DNA of 64,000 nt, taken from assembly GCF_901000735.1 (NCBI RefSeq), contig NC_081543.1:15279574-15343573 (forward strand), written 5' to 3'. Below, piece after piece: positions 9,322 through 21,436 of this stretch (within the stretch, counting starts at the first letter, position 1; the number at the start of each line of letters is the position of its first letter). Source of the DNA: Corylus avellana (taxonomy: Eukaryota > Streptophyta > Magnoliopsida > Fagales > Betulaceae). The notes beneath the pieces are model-generated. The model did no database searches. It saw only the letters and a program-made list of their open reading frames with translations, and had not been told where the DNA came from. Both the position numbers and the translations under genes were made by a program.

Positions 9322-10740
9322 GCAGCCATCCAATAAAATTAGGAGGAAAAAACAGTGAAACATTTGCCAAGTAAAAGACGACAATATTTATTCCGTAAGA
9401 GTCTCCCACAACTACAAGTTTGTCTCGAGATGGATTAACTTCATTGTCAGGGTTGAACCGGCCGGCAGTACCAGTACGGTTATAAACAAAACTTTAGAAC
9501 CCACAAAAATAAAAGCAAAATATCACAAGAGTAATATTAGGTATATATTTTCATAAGAGTTTATAGATTGATGACTTGATCCTAATTTTTCTTATGGACT
9601 TTGTAATAGCTCATATATTTTAAAGTTGTTATCTTATGAATAAAGCAATAAGAATTAATCAAAATCAGTGTTTGCATTGTGAGGCCTAGATTTCTCTAAA
9701 AAACTAATTTTTCTTTTGATTGACTTAATTTGAAATCAAATGGAAAAAATAAAATCAAATGGGAAATTGGAGAGGATCCAGTTTCGAAGATTGTGTTCAA
9801 CGTTTAAAATCAAATGGGAAAAATAAATAAATAAATACTTGAAAATTGAAATTTTCTAAAATATTTTATTCAATTACAAACTCCTCTCTTTATAAATTTC
9901 CAATTTTCTCTTTATAAGATTATATCCCTATTCAAGCCTTATTCAGATTTAAATTATCCTCTTCTTCCCCATAATTTCCTTATTTGCTAGCAATTAGTGA
10001 TAAAAAAAAAAAAAAAAAAAAAAGGTTAGTTACCAAAAAAGTTAGTTACCAAAACATCAATCAATCACTTTCATTATTAGTTTTTTATTTTATTTTTCAA
10101 AATATTTTTCCAATTAAGAACAACGAAATTAAAATTGATAAAATCCTACCTAAGATCAACAATGTCACAATAGAGATTAAATGAATTAGCCATATTATCA
10201 ATTGAAAAGAGGATGTTAAAAAATTTTGAATATAAAAACTTAATTAGTAATTTTGCACCCCTAAAAGCGAGAACAATGATTTTTCAATAAAAATATAATT
10301 AATTTTAAAATAAATATTATTTAATTAATATTTAAATATATAAAAAAAAATGTCCCACTTAAACTTTTCGCCTAAGTCCTCAAAATATCTCGAGTCGGCC
10401 TGCTCAACCTCTATGGCTCTCTATGGCCCCTTCATTGGATTTGATAATGCATTCAAATACAAAAATCTATTTGAGGCTGAGGAAAGTACAAATAAAAGGC
10501 AAAAGCATAAGCTTAAAAAAATAATAATAAAAAAATAAAAAAATAATTTTTCCTATTCCCAAATTTTGTTTCATTGATTACTCTTTCATGAACAGACTAA
10601 CCAACTGTGTAACTCTGCACTTCATATTTATGTACTCTTAAAAATTTTAAAAAGCACGTAAGAAAGTGAGTAAAAATTGAGTGTTTGTAATACTAGTCAG
10701 CGTAAAATAACTTAACGTGGAAAAGAAAAGCAAGGGCAAG
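9322..10740. other. AT-rich intergenic stretch, no gene seen
   Basis: Long A/T tracts (a 22-base A run near 10002), no convincing ORF and no repeat I can name. Confidence 0.4.
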
Positions 10741-10941
10741 GGCAAGGTCAACCCAAACTAGTTCGATTTGTGCTCAGATAGAAACACGTAAAAGACAGTC
10801 AAAAAGGGATATGGATGGGGATCTCTCAGGAGAGAAGAGAGGGAGGAAAAGTGGGTTGAGTAGGGAAGAGAAGAGTTGTTTCAAAAAAAATTTTAATGGT
10901 TTGGGATTGGCGGGTGTTGCACCATAGCATCGCCGACCACA

Positions 10942-11736
10942 ATAACCACCCTCAACTGGAACTGCCGAGGGCTTAGGAACCCGCGGACAGTTTGTGAACT
11001 TTGTCGGTTGTGCAAAGTCAAGAGATCTAACCTGGTTTTCCTTATGGAAACCAAGGTACGACAAAAAGAGATCGAGAAAATAAGAAGCAAGGTGGGATTT
11101 CAAAATTGCTTTGTTGTGGATTGTGTGGGACGAAGTGGAGGTTTAGCATTGCTATGGAAGGAGGACTTGGATCTTGAAATCCAAAACTATAGTCGTAAAC
11201 ATATTAACGCTATAGTTACTCCGAAGAGGGGAGGGGAGAGTTGGAAATTGATGGGGTTTTATGGGAACCCGGAACCTCATAAGAGACATGAAACATGGGC
11301 ACTTTTGCGCCATTTAGCTGGTCTTGATCCTAAGTCGTGGGTCTGCTTCGGGGATTTTAATGAGATCACGGATAAAGCTGAAAAAAGGGGTGGGAATGAG
11401 CAGTCTTTGGGTTAGATGGATGCTTTTCGAAATACCCTTTCTTTTTGTGAGCTATCAGATCTCAAGTGTAATGGGTCGTGTTTTACATGGAATAATGGGC
11501 AAGAAGGGAATTCTTTTATCCAAGCCAGACTGGATAGGGTGATAGCGAATGTTGAATGGTGCGCAATTCACCCAGACGTGATTATTTCGAGTGAAGTTTT
11601 ACTCAATTCGGACCATATGCCGCTATTGTTTACTTATAACAACTTCGGCCAGGGTGGGAGGAGGATGAAACTATTCAGGTATGAGGCTCATTGGGCGAAG
11701 GAAAAAGGGTCAAAGGATGTGGTTAGGCAAGTCTAG
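10942..11736 (+). pseudogene. LINE endonuclease domain
   Basis: The frame shows the order expected for an exonuclease-endonuclease-phosphatase fold: LNWNCRGLRNP, METK, SGGLALLWKEDL, CFGDFNEI, LDRV and SDHMPLLF. These hold the residues that bind metal and cut target DNA in this family (N, E, D/N, SDH). An amber codon at 11413 splits the frame and another ends it at 11734. Confidence 0.9.
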
Positions 11737-11892
11737 AAGAAGAAATTCAATCATAAGGACAGGTGAAGAAATATGAAGGGGGAACTTGATAGTTGCTCAA
11801 AGGGACTATTACGGTGGAGAAAGAAGGAGCTGGGGGGAGCAGAAAAAGAGTTGAGTTATAAAACGCAGCAATTAAAAGAGCTTTAGCGTGGG

Positions 11893-13303
11893 ATGGGGGA
11901 CTCGAAGAGAAGAAAAATATTGGGCCTCCAAAAAGAGTTGCAGACACTTTTGGAAAAAGAAGAAATAAAGTGGAAACAAAAATCAAAGGAGGCATGGCTC
12001 AAGGAGGAAGATAAAAATACTAAATACTTCCACACATGTGCAACCCAAAGAAATCAAAGAAATTCCATTGACAGTATTATTGACGAGCAGAGGCAGTCTT
12101 GGGAGTCAAAAGTGGACGTGGTGCAAGTGTTTGTTAATTATTACCAAACTTTATTTACATCAGAGGCCCAAACCGAACCAAACCTCTGGTTGGAAGAGCT
12201 TGAGTGCCATGTGTCCTCCGAGATGAATGAAGGTTTGATGAGGGACTTTTCTGTAGAGGAGGTAATTACAGCTTTGAAACAAATGTCACCCCACAAAGCC
12301 CCGAGACTCGATGGTTTCTCTATGGGTTTTTTTCCTGACAATTGGGAGGTGGTGGGTGAGGAGGTATGTCAATCTGTACTAGCAATTTTAAATTCTGGTA
12401 TAATTGAAAGGGAGCTCAATTTTACTTATATAGCACTTATACCTAAGACTCCTAATCCTAAAAGGGTGACGGAGTTCAGACCTATAAGTCTGTGTAATGT
12501 TTTTTTATAAGATTATCTCCAAAGTCCTTGCTAATAGAATTAAGGTGATTTTGCCTAACCGGATTTCTATGAACCAAAGTGCCTTTATACCGGGAAGGTT
12601 GATCACTTATAATATTTTGGCCGTCTAAGAGACATTGAATTCTATGCATACTCGTATGTGGGGTAAGGAGGGGTATATGGCTATCAAATTGGACATGAGC
12701 AAGGCAAATGATAGGGTGGAGTGGGACTTCCTGGAGGCTATTATGAGAAGAATGGGTTTCAATGAGAGGTGGGTTAATCTCATCATGATGTGTGTTTGTT
12801 CAGCCAACTATGCCCTCTTGGTGAATGGTAATCCTGTGGGCCATATTTACCCTTCACGGGGCTTAAGGCAAGGAGGCTCCATCTTACCTTATTTGCTCTT
12901 ACTATGTGCGGAGCATTGAGCTCTCTCCTTGTCAAGGCGGGGCAAAATGGGTATATTGAATGGGGTGCCTACTTCAAAAAGGGGCCCTAAGATCAATCAC
13001 CTATTTTTTGCAAATGACAGTTTACTATTTTGCAAGGCTGATTTGGAGCATTGGAACCGGATAACAAAAGTTTTGGGTACTTATGAATGTGCTTTAGGAC
13101 AACGGTTGAACAAAGAAAAAAATGCTATCTTTTTTAGCAGGAATACTGAGATCGAGGTCAAGAAAAAAAATTTAGAAGTGGCAGGAATTCTAGATTCGCA
13201 GCGGTTTAATACGTACTTAGGGCTCCCGGCTTTAGTTGGAAAATCCAAAATGGCGGAATTCCAAAGCATCAAGACCCGGGTGTGGAAGAGGTTGCAAGAC
13301 TAA
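11893..13303 (+). pseudogene. LINE reverse transcriptase domain
   Basis: Motifs in order are [88 protein letters not shown] and FFANDSLLF. Two changes affect key sites: the usual FADDS box is FANDS, with one catalytic Asp replaced by Asn, and KAYDRVEW is KANDRVEW. A T7 run near 12500 shifts the frame by one base, followed by stops at 12626 and 12917. The copy cannot make an active enzyme. Confidence 0.9.
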
Positions 13304-13306
13304 GAA

Positions 13307-14256
13307 TTGAATTTCCTTTCTCAAACTAAAAAAGAGATATTGATAATGGCGGAAGTTCAAGCGATCCCTATGTATAGCATGAGTGTCTTCCCTCTACCAA
13401 AGGCTTTATGCAATGATATTAATTCTTTGATGAAGAGATTTTGGTGGGGGAATCAATCAAATGAGAAACACATACATTGGATGACTTGGGAGAAGCTAGG
13501 AGTGGCAAAATCACAAGGTTGTATGGGATTTAGGGATCTCATCATTTTCAACCAAGCTCTCTTAGCAAAACAATGTTGGAAGTTAGGGACCTCGCAGGAC
13601 AGTTTGACGGCACGGATTCTAAAAGCAAAATACCATCCAAATTGCACCATTTTGGAGGCACAAATGGGGCCCAAACCTTCTTTCGCTTGGCGGAGTATTC
13701 AAGGGGCCTGCAAAGTAGTTAGTGATGGGTTGATTTGGCGGGTTGGGGATGGATCAAATGTCTGGATTTGGGGTGACAAATGGCTTCACAACCCATCCAC
13801 CTATATGGTCAAATCTCCTCCAAAGGTTTTGAATGCAGAAGCAAAAGTGAAAGAGTTAATTGACCATGAGGGGCAGGGGTGGAAATTAACATTGTTAAGA
13901 GAAATTTTCACCCTGGAGGACCAAGTGGCTATTCAATTGGTTCCATTCAGTTGCCTCAATCAGCCGGACAAGCTGGTGTGGAGAGGGACTCAAAATGACG
14001 TGTTCTCGGTGAGTAGTGCATGCCACATGTTGAAAGAGCAGGACATCGGCCAACAACCTGAGAGTTCTAGTAGAAGGGGGCACAACGTTTTATTGAAGGG
14101 AATTTGGAACATACACTCTCCAAATGCAGTTAAAAATTTCACATGAAGAGCTTGTAAAAACCTCTTTCTGACGAAGGATCACTTACTGAGGAGAAGGGTA
14201 GTTGAGGATCCCATATGTCCCATTTGTAGCTTGGAGGCCGAAACTACTTTTCATGC
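13307..14256 (+). pseudogene. LINE C-terminal region after RT
   Basis: This continues the RT frame with MAEVQAIPMYSMSVFPLP, INSLMKRFWWG, WEKLGVAKSQGCMGFRDL, AKYHPN, WRVGDGSNVWIWGDKWL and, after a stop at 14144, VVEDPICPICSLEAETTFH. This is the standard extension and zf-RVT start of plant LINE proteins. The sequence ends abruptly at the LTR beginning at 14257. Confidence 0.88.
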
Positions 14257-14766
14257 TGATGCAGCGTGACTTTGTGGGCTGCAGCGAAGAACAACAATAA
14301 ACAAGGGATAAATAATTCTAGATTTAGATTCTATCAAAGACCTAATAATTCTTCTAAAAATAATAAATAATTTCTAAAGTTTAAAGGAAAAGAGGAATAA
14401 ACTCAACTCTAAGTATTCTCATTAATCAAAATCAATAATAAAACAACAATTGATTTTCTGTGGAGGCTATAAGCATATCTTTATAGCCCAAAACCCAAAA
14501 CCTAATAAAATATAACATAAATACCCCCCAAACCTTAAACCTAATAAAATAACGAAATAACAACTTCCAAAACCCTAACCCTAATAAAACAACAACATAA
14601 AGTCGGCTAGAAAATAATAAAATGCGGAAAAATAACATAAGCCTCCTGTGTGTGCTAGACCACAGTTACAGGTGTGATCGAGCGCAGGTGGGCGCTCGAT
14701 CGTGCACTCGATTGCAAGATCAAGCGCAGTACCAGGGGGTGTGCGAACGAGATCTGATTTGCATCA
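14257..14766 (-). mobile_element. LTR of a Ty3/gypsy-like element (family B), 3' LTR
   Basis: Ends are TGATGCAGCGTG on the left and GATTTGCATCA on the right (TGATGCA...TGCATCA), 510 bp. On the minus strand it is preceded by a purine-rich tract (CTGGAGAGAA), the likely polypurine tract, so it is the 3' LTR of the minus-strand gag element to the right. It cuts into the LINE. It contains GATCGAGCGCAG and GCGCTCGATCGTGC motifs that recur elsewhere in the window, and a CCCTAACCCTAA block. Confidence 0.65.
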
Positions 14767-16353
14767 TTCTCTCCAGGTTGGAGAGAATTCGTCCTCGAAT
14801 TCAGCTGGTTCTTTCCACGGTCCTTCGAATGTCCCATCAACTCATTCCACTCGCCCTTCCTCAAGATCAAGACAAGGCAACATCCCAAAATAAACGCGAT
14901 GCTTCTCATTGTCGAAATACCTTGATGGTTGTCATGAAAGCTCCATACACCATTTGGCAATACTTTAGATCTGCCATTCTTCGTTCGTTCCTTCTTCCTT
15001 CCACGTGCCATGAAAATACTCTAGAATGGATTAGTCATAGTTGCCCTTGTGAATAAATAATTCTCCTCAACCATATAGAACTCACCACAATCATTATTAG
15101 GAGAATTTAAAATACTTTCAACCCCAAGAAAATCAGCATAATCAACCCCTTCATCATTATAATTAGGCACTTGACCTGAAAAGTCTTCATCAACCTCTTC
15201 ATAATTGGCGATGTCACCCGTGGGCTCTTCCTTTTCTAATTGATCATCTTCTGGTAGAGGCCGCCAAACATGGGAGTAAAAACCATCTTCTTCGTACTCT
15301 TCCTCTTGGTCATTTTCTTCGGGTTAGAAGCCGCCAAACATGGAAGAAAACCCATCCTCTTCGTACTCGTCCTCTAGGTCAGATGCCAAAGGTCCTTCAA
15401 TCGACTCTTCCTCGTTGACATCGTCATTATAGGTTGGTGGGGAATCCTAATCCACAAATCCTTGCGAAGGATCTGCCACATCTTCATGTCTGAACTCTTC
15501 ATCAAAGAATTTGGATTCCTGGAACTCTTCATCCACAGATTCTTTTTTCTCCTCCACAGAATAAGGATTCGGTTTATGGATTTGTGTTTGGCAAGTAGGG
15601 GTCCAATTGGCCTGTTGTGGACTCTTCGCCTCACTCCATGTTTCCCTAAATACCTTTTTTTTGTACGAATTTTTTATTTTCTTTGTCACAACTGTAGTCC
15701 CTTGTCTCCAATTTTGTGACTTCTGGCCTATGGTATAACTATGGGGCAAGAAAGCGACTCACATATATTTCAATAGTTTCTCCCAACTATTGATCTTCAA
15801 TTTGCCTTGCCGCACCCAAGTTTTCTTTAGTTGTTGCCACCACGCACCAACTCTTCCCTGGAATGTGTGTACCCCCAAAGAGACTCGTTGTTCATCGGGC
15901 ACCCTGTTGAATTCAAAAACCTCTTCAACAACCAACACCCAATGCAGAAATTCACCGGGTTCTAGATCCCCGTCGAATTCCAGAAAGATGAATTCGAATC
16001 TACTCACCCGCCAATTGGCATGAGCTTGCGCAAGGTGTTGACATCCGTGCGTTCAGCGCTCCGCAAACAGGTTTCTAGATCTGTTTCCATGTTGACCACA
16101 CAAGTTGGATCATTGGGTAGTGAGGTTTCCAATTTGATCCCTCATAGCCATGAATCGATCCTCCTCGTGTTGCCAATGTTTAACGATAGATTTGCCTTCT
16201 GCCTCTGCGAATCGCGGTCTTGGTTGGCGACAACAACCGTTCGGCCCACCACACATGTGCCGCAAGTGAATTACTAGCTGCTCTTTATGTGATATCTCCG
16301 TGCGCACATGCACCTCGTTCATGTCTACAAAATTGTTGCTCTTCCCCATTCAT
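14767..16353 (-). pseudogene. Ty3/gypsy gag remnant
   Basis: The minus strand between about 16007 and 15759 encodes FDGDLEPGEFLHWVLVVEEV, FNRVPDEQRVSL and GRVGAWWQQLKKTWVRQGK, a retrotransposon gag domain. Upstream, toward the gap, is an N-terminal piece with CCRQPRPRFAEAEG and MRDQIGNL. Downstream is an acidic stretch, then a segment (MARGRKKERTKNG) running into the LTR. No protease, RT or integrase is seen, so pol is deleted. Stops and frameshifts interrupt the frame. Confidence 0.75.
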
Positions 16354-16453
16354 NNNNNNNNNNNNNNNNNNNNNNNNNNNNNNNNNNNNNNNNNNNNNNN
16401 NNNNNNNNNNNNNNNNNNNNNNNNNNNNNNNNNNNNNNNNNNNNNNNNNNNNN
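16354..16453. other. Assembly gap (100 N)
   Basis: Placeholder gap. It hides the 5' part of the gag element and the left end of the Tat-lineage 3' LTR. Confidence 0.99.
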
Positions 16454-16474
16454 TTTTATAGGCATCTGGAAGTA

Positions 16475-17648
16475 GCTGTTGATGTTCACAATTATCTACC
16501 TAAATTAATTGGCAAATAACTGGATGTTTTATCCGCAAGTGCACAAGGTCAACATAGTAGTATAGTGTGCAAATATTGGGTCATTCCCACGAGGATTGTT
16601 GAATCTTGTCTTAAAATCAATTCACAAAGTAAAATAAAACAACAGATTGGATTTAAATTAATAATGATAAAAAGATAGGGCTTTGATATCCACCATTAAT
16701 TATATTAAGCTAATATATCAATAAGCCAATGTTTTGATCAAGTTATGTTTATCTAATGTTTGTCAACCTAAGGGTATAGGTGTATACTTTTGGTTCCCCA
16801 TGTTGATTAATCCAAGAACCCGGTGTGGATTACTTTTGTTACTTATGTTAAACCCAGGACTCGATCATCTAAATTGATTTAACTAACTAGTCCATATCAC
16901 ATGCACATGTTGATTAGGCACACACATATGAGGAATTCATAAAACTAGGTATTAATCAAGTTGGATCTCATAACAAGATCATCACAAAGGCGCCAATATT
17001 GAATATTAACAAAACATAACTAGGGCTTCAATCTGACCCCACTAATTAAATTAGTTACACATAAAGTTGATGTTAAACATCTTTATAAAATTAAAGAAAA
17101 GAAAGGAAAAGAATAAACCCGAAACTTAAACTTAAAGAGCTCCTATTATTCTCGTTACAAGCATACCAATTCTAGAGGCTTAAGGGTCTATTTATAGGTT
17201 TTAGAAGTCCTTGACAAACTAGTAAACCCAGAAATTTCGTAGGATTTCAAAACCTATTACAATTGGGTGTTGGAAAACCCTATTATGGAAATATTAGAAT
17301 TCTAGCCGCAGCTTTGATGTCTCTCTTGTGCACGGGTGCGATCGATCTCAACTTGTGTGCGCTCGATCGTAGGTCTACGATCAAGCCTCTTCTATTGTGT
17401 CCTCGTGGCTTGCTTCATGCTTTGTCTTCTCTGGTACTGCGCTCGATCGCAGTGTCAGGGGCTCCCATTTTTCCCATCTTCTCACTTTGAGCCCAAATCT
17501 TCCAGCTTTACTTCATTTTCTTTGAAAAGCCTGCAAAAGTATGGCAAGCACAAAAAGGAATTGAAATTGCCTAATTAACTAAAATCAAAGGATTAAAACA
17601 TGTAAGTTAAGGGCTGAAAATATAAATATTTTAGCACGTAACAGCTGT
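16475..17648. mobile_element. Solo LTR of family A with target duplication
   Basis: The LTR body is 16480-17643 (1,164 bp), from TGATGTTCACAATTATC to ATTTTAGCACGTAACA. It is flanked by GCTGT at 16475-16479 and 17644-17648, a perfect 5-bp duplication. No internal sequence or second LTR is present, so it is a product of LTR-LTR recombination. The flanks read as one continuous LTR of the surrounding Tat-lineage element. It contains GCGATCGATC and GCGCTCGATCGCAG motifs near 17338-17456. Confidence 0.88.
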
Positions 17649-17969
17649 CCACCTGGTATAGTGGTCCTCCTAAGGATCCACGTGTCAAATATTGGTATGG
17701 TGAATTGTAAGAGGACGCCACGTAAGTAGATGACGTTTCCCAAGTATTCCTCAAGAGCATGTACCTTACTCGGTTCACCGAGGTTTACCGAGTCTCTGTT
17801 TGAGTGATCCAAGTATTCTTCGATAACCGATCTTTAAACTAAATATAGTTTACCGAGGAAAGACTCGGTAAATGTAATGTTCGGTAGATTGGAGAAAGCA
17901 ACCGAGTTTATATTGTGGGCTAGGCTTAATAGTCTGTTGGGTTTAGTGTGGCTGATCCATGATCCAACA
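17649..17969 (-). mobile_element. 3' LTR (visible part) of the Tat-lineage element
   Basis: The right edge is GATCCAACA at 17969. On the minus strand this LTR starts TGTTGGATCATGG, directly after a purine tract AATTGGGAGGTAAC (17970-17985). The remaining part continues across the solo LTR insertion to 16454-16479 and into the gap. Repeated ACCGAG motifs (17768-17905) are notable. Confidence 0.7.
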
Positions 17970-17985
17970 GTTACCTCCCAATTTT
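17970..17985 (-). other. Polypurine tract of the Tat-lineage element
   Basis: Minus-strand AAAATTGGGAGGTAAC directly precedes the LTR. It closely resembles the polypurine tract of the nested gag-only element (AATTGGGGGGTAAC), which suggests related lineages. Confidence 0.7.
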
Positions 17986-18421
17986 CTGCTTTAAAAGACT
18001 GAAAATTTCATGTTTCCGAGAATGGGTTAGCTTTCAAAAGTCTTGACCTGTCTTCGGTGAAAATATGATGAATTGGTATTTTTAATTTTGAAATTAGGGA
18101 GGGAATATTTGGAGCACTGACCAATTCCCCTTCCTTTTTTAAAGGCACGTGTCATATTTCATGTGGTTAAAAAATTCAACAACCACGTGTCAGTTTGTGC
18201 ACAATGGCACGAATTCAGAATGCGCCTTCTCGAGGAACCCTAGTCTCTAGGGCATTTAATGCACCGCTACCGTTTCACTTTCTTGAACCCTTTAAAAACC
18301 CTTTGGCTTCGTCGTTTCTTCCTTTTTATTTCAACATAAGCCATTTTCGAAGCTTTGCAATTTTTCTTCACAACTGGCGTGCTTCCATTCGAACCATTCT
18401 GCTCAGTATTACCTTCTGAGA
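17986..18421. other. Leader/promoter side of the opposite-strand ORF
   Basis: Non-coding sequence between the polypurine tract and the plus-strand ORF, with TTTTTTAAAGGCACGTGTC and a second ACCACGTGTC block (CACGTG cores). It may drive the opposite-strand ORF; this is inferred from position only. Confidence 0.35.
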
Positions 18422-21400
18422 GTGGTATATTTTAGGGTTACGGTTGATTCTGTCCCTTCTACAGAAACTTTTGTTGACCCTAATAGCCCAATACTAAAAT
18501 ACGTTGATTTCCTTCTTCCCTTAATCGAAACATCTGTTGAGTTCCTCCGTTTGAGTGTTTCACACCTTATAATTTGGCATGGTTACCCTTTAATTCCTCG
18601 GCAATTAGTCCCTGAACTTCTGTATTTGATGGGTCACAAAGGCAGTGCCGATTCCAGTGGATTAGATAATTCATACCTAGCTTCGTGGGAAACAGATTTA
18701 AGAGATCAAGATGAGCCTGAAGTTCAGCAAACATGCTTCATTCCTGATTTAGTGAAATTACGCTTTGACAATGAAGGAACCGGAGCTGTGGTAGATCTTG
18801 ATTGTAATGAGGCATGTTTATAAATGGACATGTGTAGCTGAGTTACAACCGAGTAGCCCCTCATCAAATTATGCCGAATGGTTGGAGGGCCTTTTTTGCC
18901 AGTTTGATTCTCTAGCCCAAGATCCTCGGGGAAGAGCATCCTCTTACCGTTAGAGAATTCTTGAAAGTATAGAAACTTTCAAAGGGCCCTAATACTGACC
19001 ATCTCTTTACCTTTCAAACACGACGAAGGGTAAAATTCATTCACTTCAAGCCTACTTACTCTAGTAATAAAGGATAGAAGAACGAATTCTTTTTCGTTCA
19101 AGGTGACTGGGAATTTGTGCCCTCATAAGTGATCAGAGATCCTAGCATTCCTCGAGAAACAATTTCTCCCTCAAACCGAGGTATAATATGAAAATTACTC
19201 TTTCTCTTGTTTTCACACAAGTCCCTTATATTTCTGACTTAGTCAATTCTGCATCCCTTTTCAGGCAACAACAACCCACGCTATCCCAAGAAGAAGATGA
19301 CCGAGTGAAGTGGGTTCTAGCTTTTGCTGAGTAGCATGAGAATGGGATGGATTATGATGCCATCATGACGACTGACAACAGAAGGTTATACCTAGAACAC
19401 CCCCCGGTTGGAGAACCTGCTGAAGCTGCTCAGCCGAGAAAAGAATCTGCTTCTAAAGCAATCAAGAAAGTTACTCCCTAGGCTTCAAAGAAATAGGCTC
19501 CTGGAGCTCCAAAAGGATCAACTGCTGAGTCTCCGAGGAAGAGGATTACTGGCAAAAGCAAAGCTGAGGAGCCTTCTAAAAAAGTGACTAGAGACAAGGG
19601 CAAGAGGAAAGTTGGAGATGCTTTCCCAAGAGTTCCTCAAGCAATGAAACCACCAATTGCTGCTAGAGTTTCTCTAAAACTCTCTGACGAGACTGAAGAC
19701 CCTAATATCTCTCCTCTAAAGAAGAAGAAGAAAGTAAAAAGGTTTGAAGTCAACTCAAAAATAGTAAAGCCTATAATTGATCTCGAATTAAAGAGGCCTG
19801 GAGTAGACTCGAGACTAGAGGCAGAAAGAGTTGAGGCTAAAACTGGTTCAGAGACAAGAGGAATCTCAGCCAGTTCTGAAGCAGCGGAACCAACTTCTTT
19901 TGTGCCTGCCCCATATGTCAAAGCATATTCTATTGTTTTGGGTGGTATCAGGAGGTTTTTGGGCGATAAAGATACATCAGTTTGAGATGCTCTTCTTGTA
20001 GATCGACCTTCTAGGCCATTGACAATTACACATTTACACCAACAAGGGCCGAGTTTATCACTCCTACCCCACTTGAGGTCCTGCCACTTTCTGCTGTACC
20101 TCTTTCATTACCCCCGACAGAACTTATGCATCTGATAGCTTCTGAATCTTAGGAAGGAAGCCCTATTGATGTGGATCGCATCCTTAGAGGTGTTGTTGCA
20201 AAGGTGATCACGAAAGATCCATTTGCAAGGGTAGCTCTAGAACCAACTGAGCATGAAGGTCTATCTGCAAACCTTGAAGTCATTCATACCGAGCCTACAG
20301 TTTCTGATTTTGTCACCACCGAAGCTGCTGCTGAAGAACCTGTGATTGCAGAAGCTACGGTTGCAGAGTTTGTGGCGATCGAACCAATGGTTGCAGAATT
20401 TGTGGCTGTAACTAATGAAGAAGCCAAGCAAGTTAACTTTCCAAATGGTGGGGAACCGACCAATCCTGAAGAATTAACTCAACTGCCAAAGAATAACCTG
20501 GTTTGTTTTTATGCATAAAACAATGCCGAAACTTCACAAACAGTTGGTTCTTCGGTGAATCGTACGCCCAAGCCAATAACTTGGTCATTTGGGGAACCCC
20601 TCTCTCGGCTAGGTGATGGCTGGTTAGGCAACCCTTTTATTGCCTTATTTGATTTAATTTAGGCTAAAGACATCAATGCCCAATTGCCGAAAGAATTGAT
20701 GGAACACATGCTATATTACCAACTTCATGTAAATATTTCTCTCAATCTTCTAACTGATGATAATGATAATTTTAATCTGACAGATTTCTTTTCTTGTAGG
20801 GATCAATGCAGAGCATGAACTACTACCTCCATTTTAGACGATCTGCTGAAAGTTTTGCTTTAGCAGTCGAGGCTTCAAAAAAGAAACTTGAAGTTGCTGA
20901 AGCTGAAATCAAACGATTACAAGAACTGTCAACTCAACAAGATAACGAGTTTCTTCTTCCCGAAGAACAAATAACTCAGTTGAAAGCTCGATTTGTCCAA
21001 GCAGACTCTCGAATCCAAGAATTGGAAGCTGAGCTAGTTGTTTGAAAAGCTAAGTCTGAAAGGCTGCTAACAGACTATTCAGCTCTTGAAGATGAAGCAG
21101 TCAAATCAAAGAAAGACATGCTGAGGCTGAGCTTCAATGCCGAGCTACTAAATCTCGGATTAACTCGGTTTCTCAGGAACTTCAAGAAGCATAGAAAGAA
21201 GCCTTGGTTCAGTGTGCTAAAGCTGAAGTAGCTGAAGAGAAACAAAAGTTAACTTAGGAGAAGCTCCTTGCTGCCGAGAAGAAACTTAAGATTGCTGAAG
21301 ATAAAACTCTGAGCTTAAAGGGGAAATTCTCTCGAGCAAAAGATCAAGTGGTCATGTACAAGGAGAAAGCTCAGAATTTCTACAAGTAGCTTTCTTTTGC

Positions 21401-21431
21401 TTATTGAGCTCGAGATTGAGATTGGGGCATA
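18422..21431 (+). pseudogene. Opposite-strand extra ORF of the Tat-lineage element, N-terminal and coiled-coil parts
   Basis: This ORF runs against the pol genes. Pieces in order: VDFLLPLIETSVEFLRLSVS; FQTRRRVKFIHFKPTYSSNK and NEFFFVQGDWEFV, which resemble the plant 'putative gypsy type transposon' domain (PF04195); a Lys/Pro-rich region with KKKKKVKRFEV (19.58-19.99 kb); an acidic Ala/Glu/Val region (20.17-20.52 kb); and a coiled coil with KKKLEVAEAEIKRLQEL (20.81-21.4 kb). Two GT-AG introns are visible (19181-19264 and 20729-20799). Several stops show decay. Extra antisense ORFs are known in Tat-lineage elements. The coding sequence is cut at 21436 by the gag-only element and resumes at 26313. 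Confidence 0.65.
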
Positions 21432-21436
21432 GGCTT
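21432..21436. repeat. Target site duplication, left copy (GGCTT)
   Basis: GGCTT is repeated at 26313-26317, bounding the nested LTR element exactly. Confidence 0.9.

Larger units (their letters stand above)
10890..14256 (+). mobile_element. L1-type LINE retrotransposon, decayed and 3'-truncated
   Basis: A single ORF2-like frame runs through apurinic endonuclease, reverse transcriptase and the Cys-rich zf-RVT tail. It is broken by nonsense codons (near 11413, 11734, 12626, 12917, 13301, 14144) and one frameshift near 12500. The 3' end stops inside the zf-RVT region at 14256, exactly where an LTR begins, so the tail and poly(A) were lost or displaced. ORF1 is not recognisable. Related tails occur at 2651-3080 and, for an RNase H part, at 50420-50958. 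Confidence 0.9.

Noticed and set aside
14570..14590. CCCTAACCCTAA resembling plant telomere repeat
   Set aside because: Only about two units inside an LTR; no array, so not a telomeric tract.
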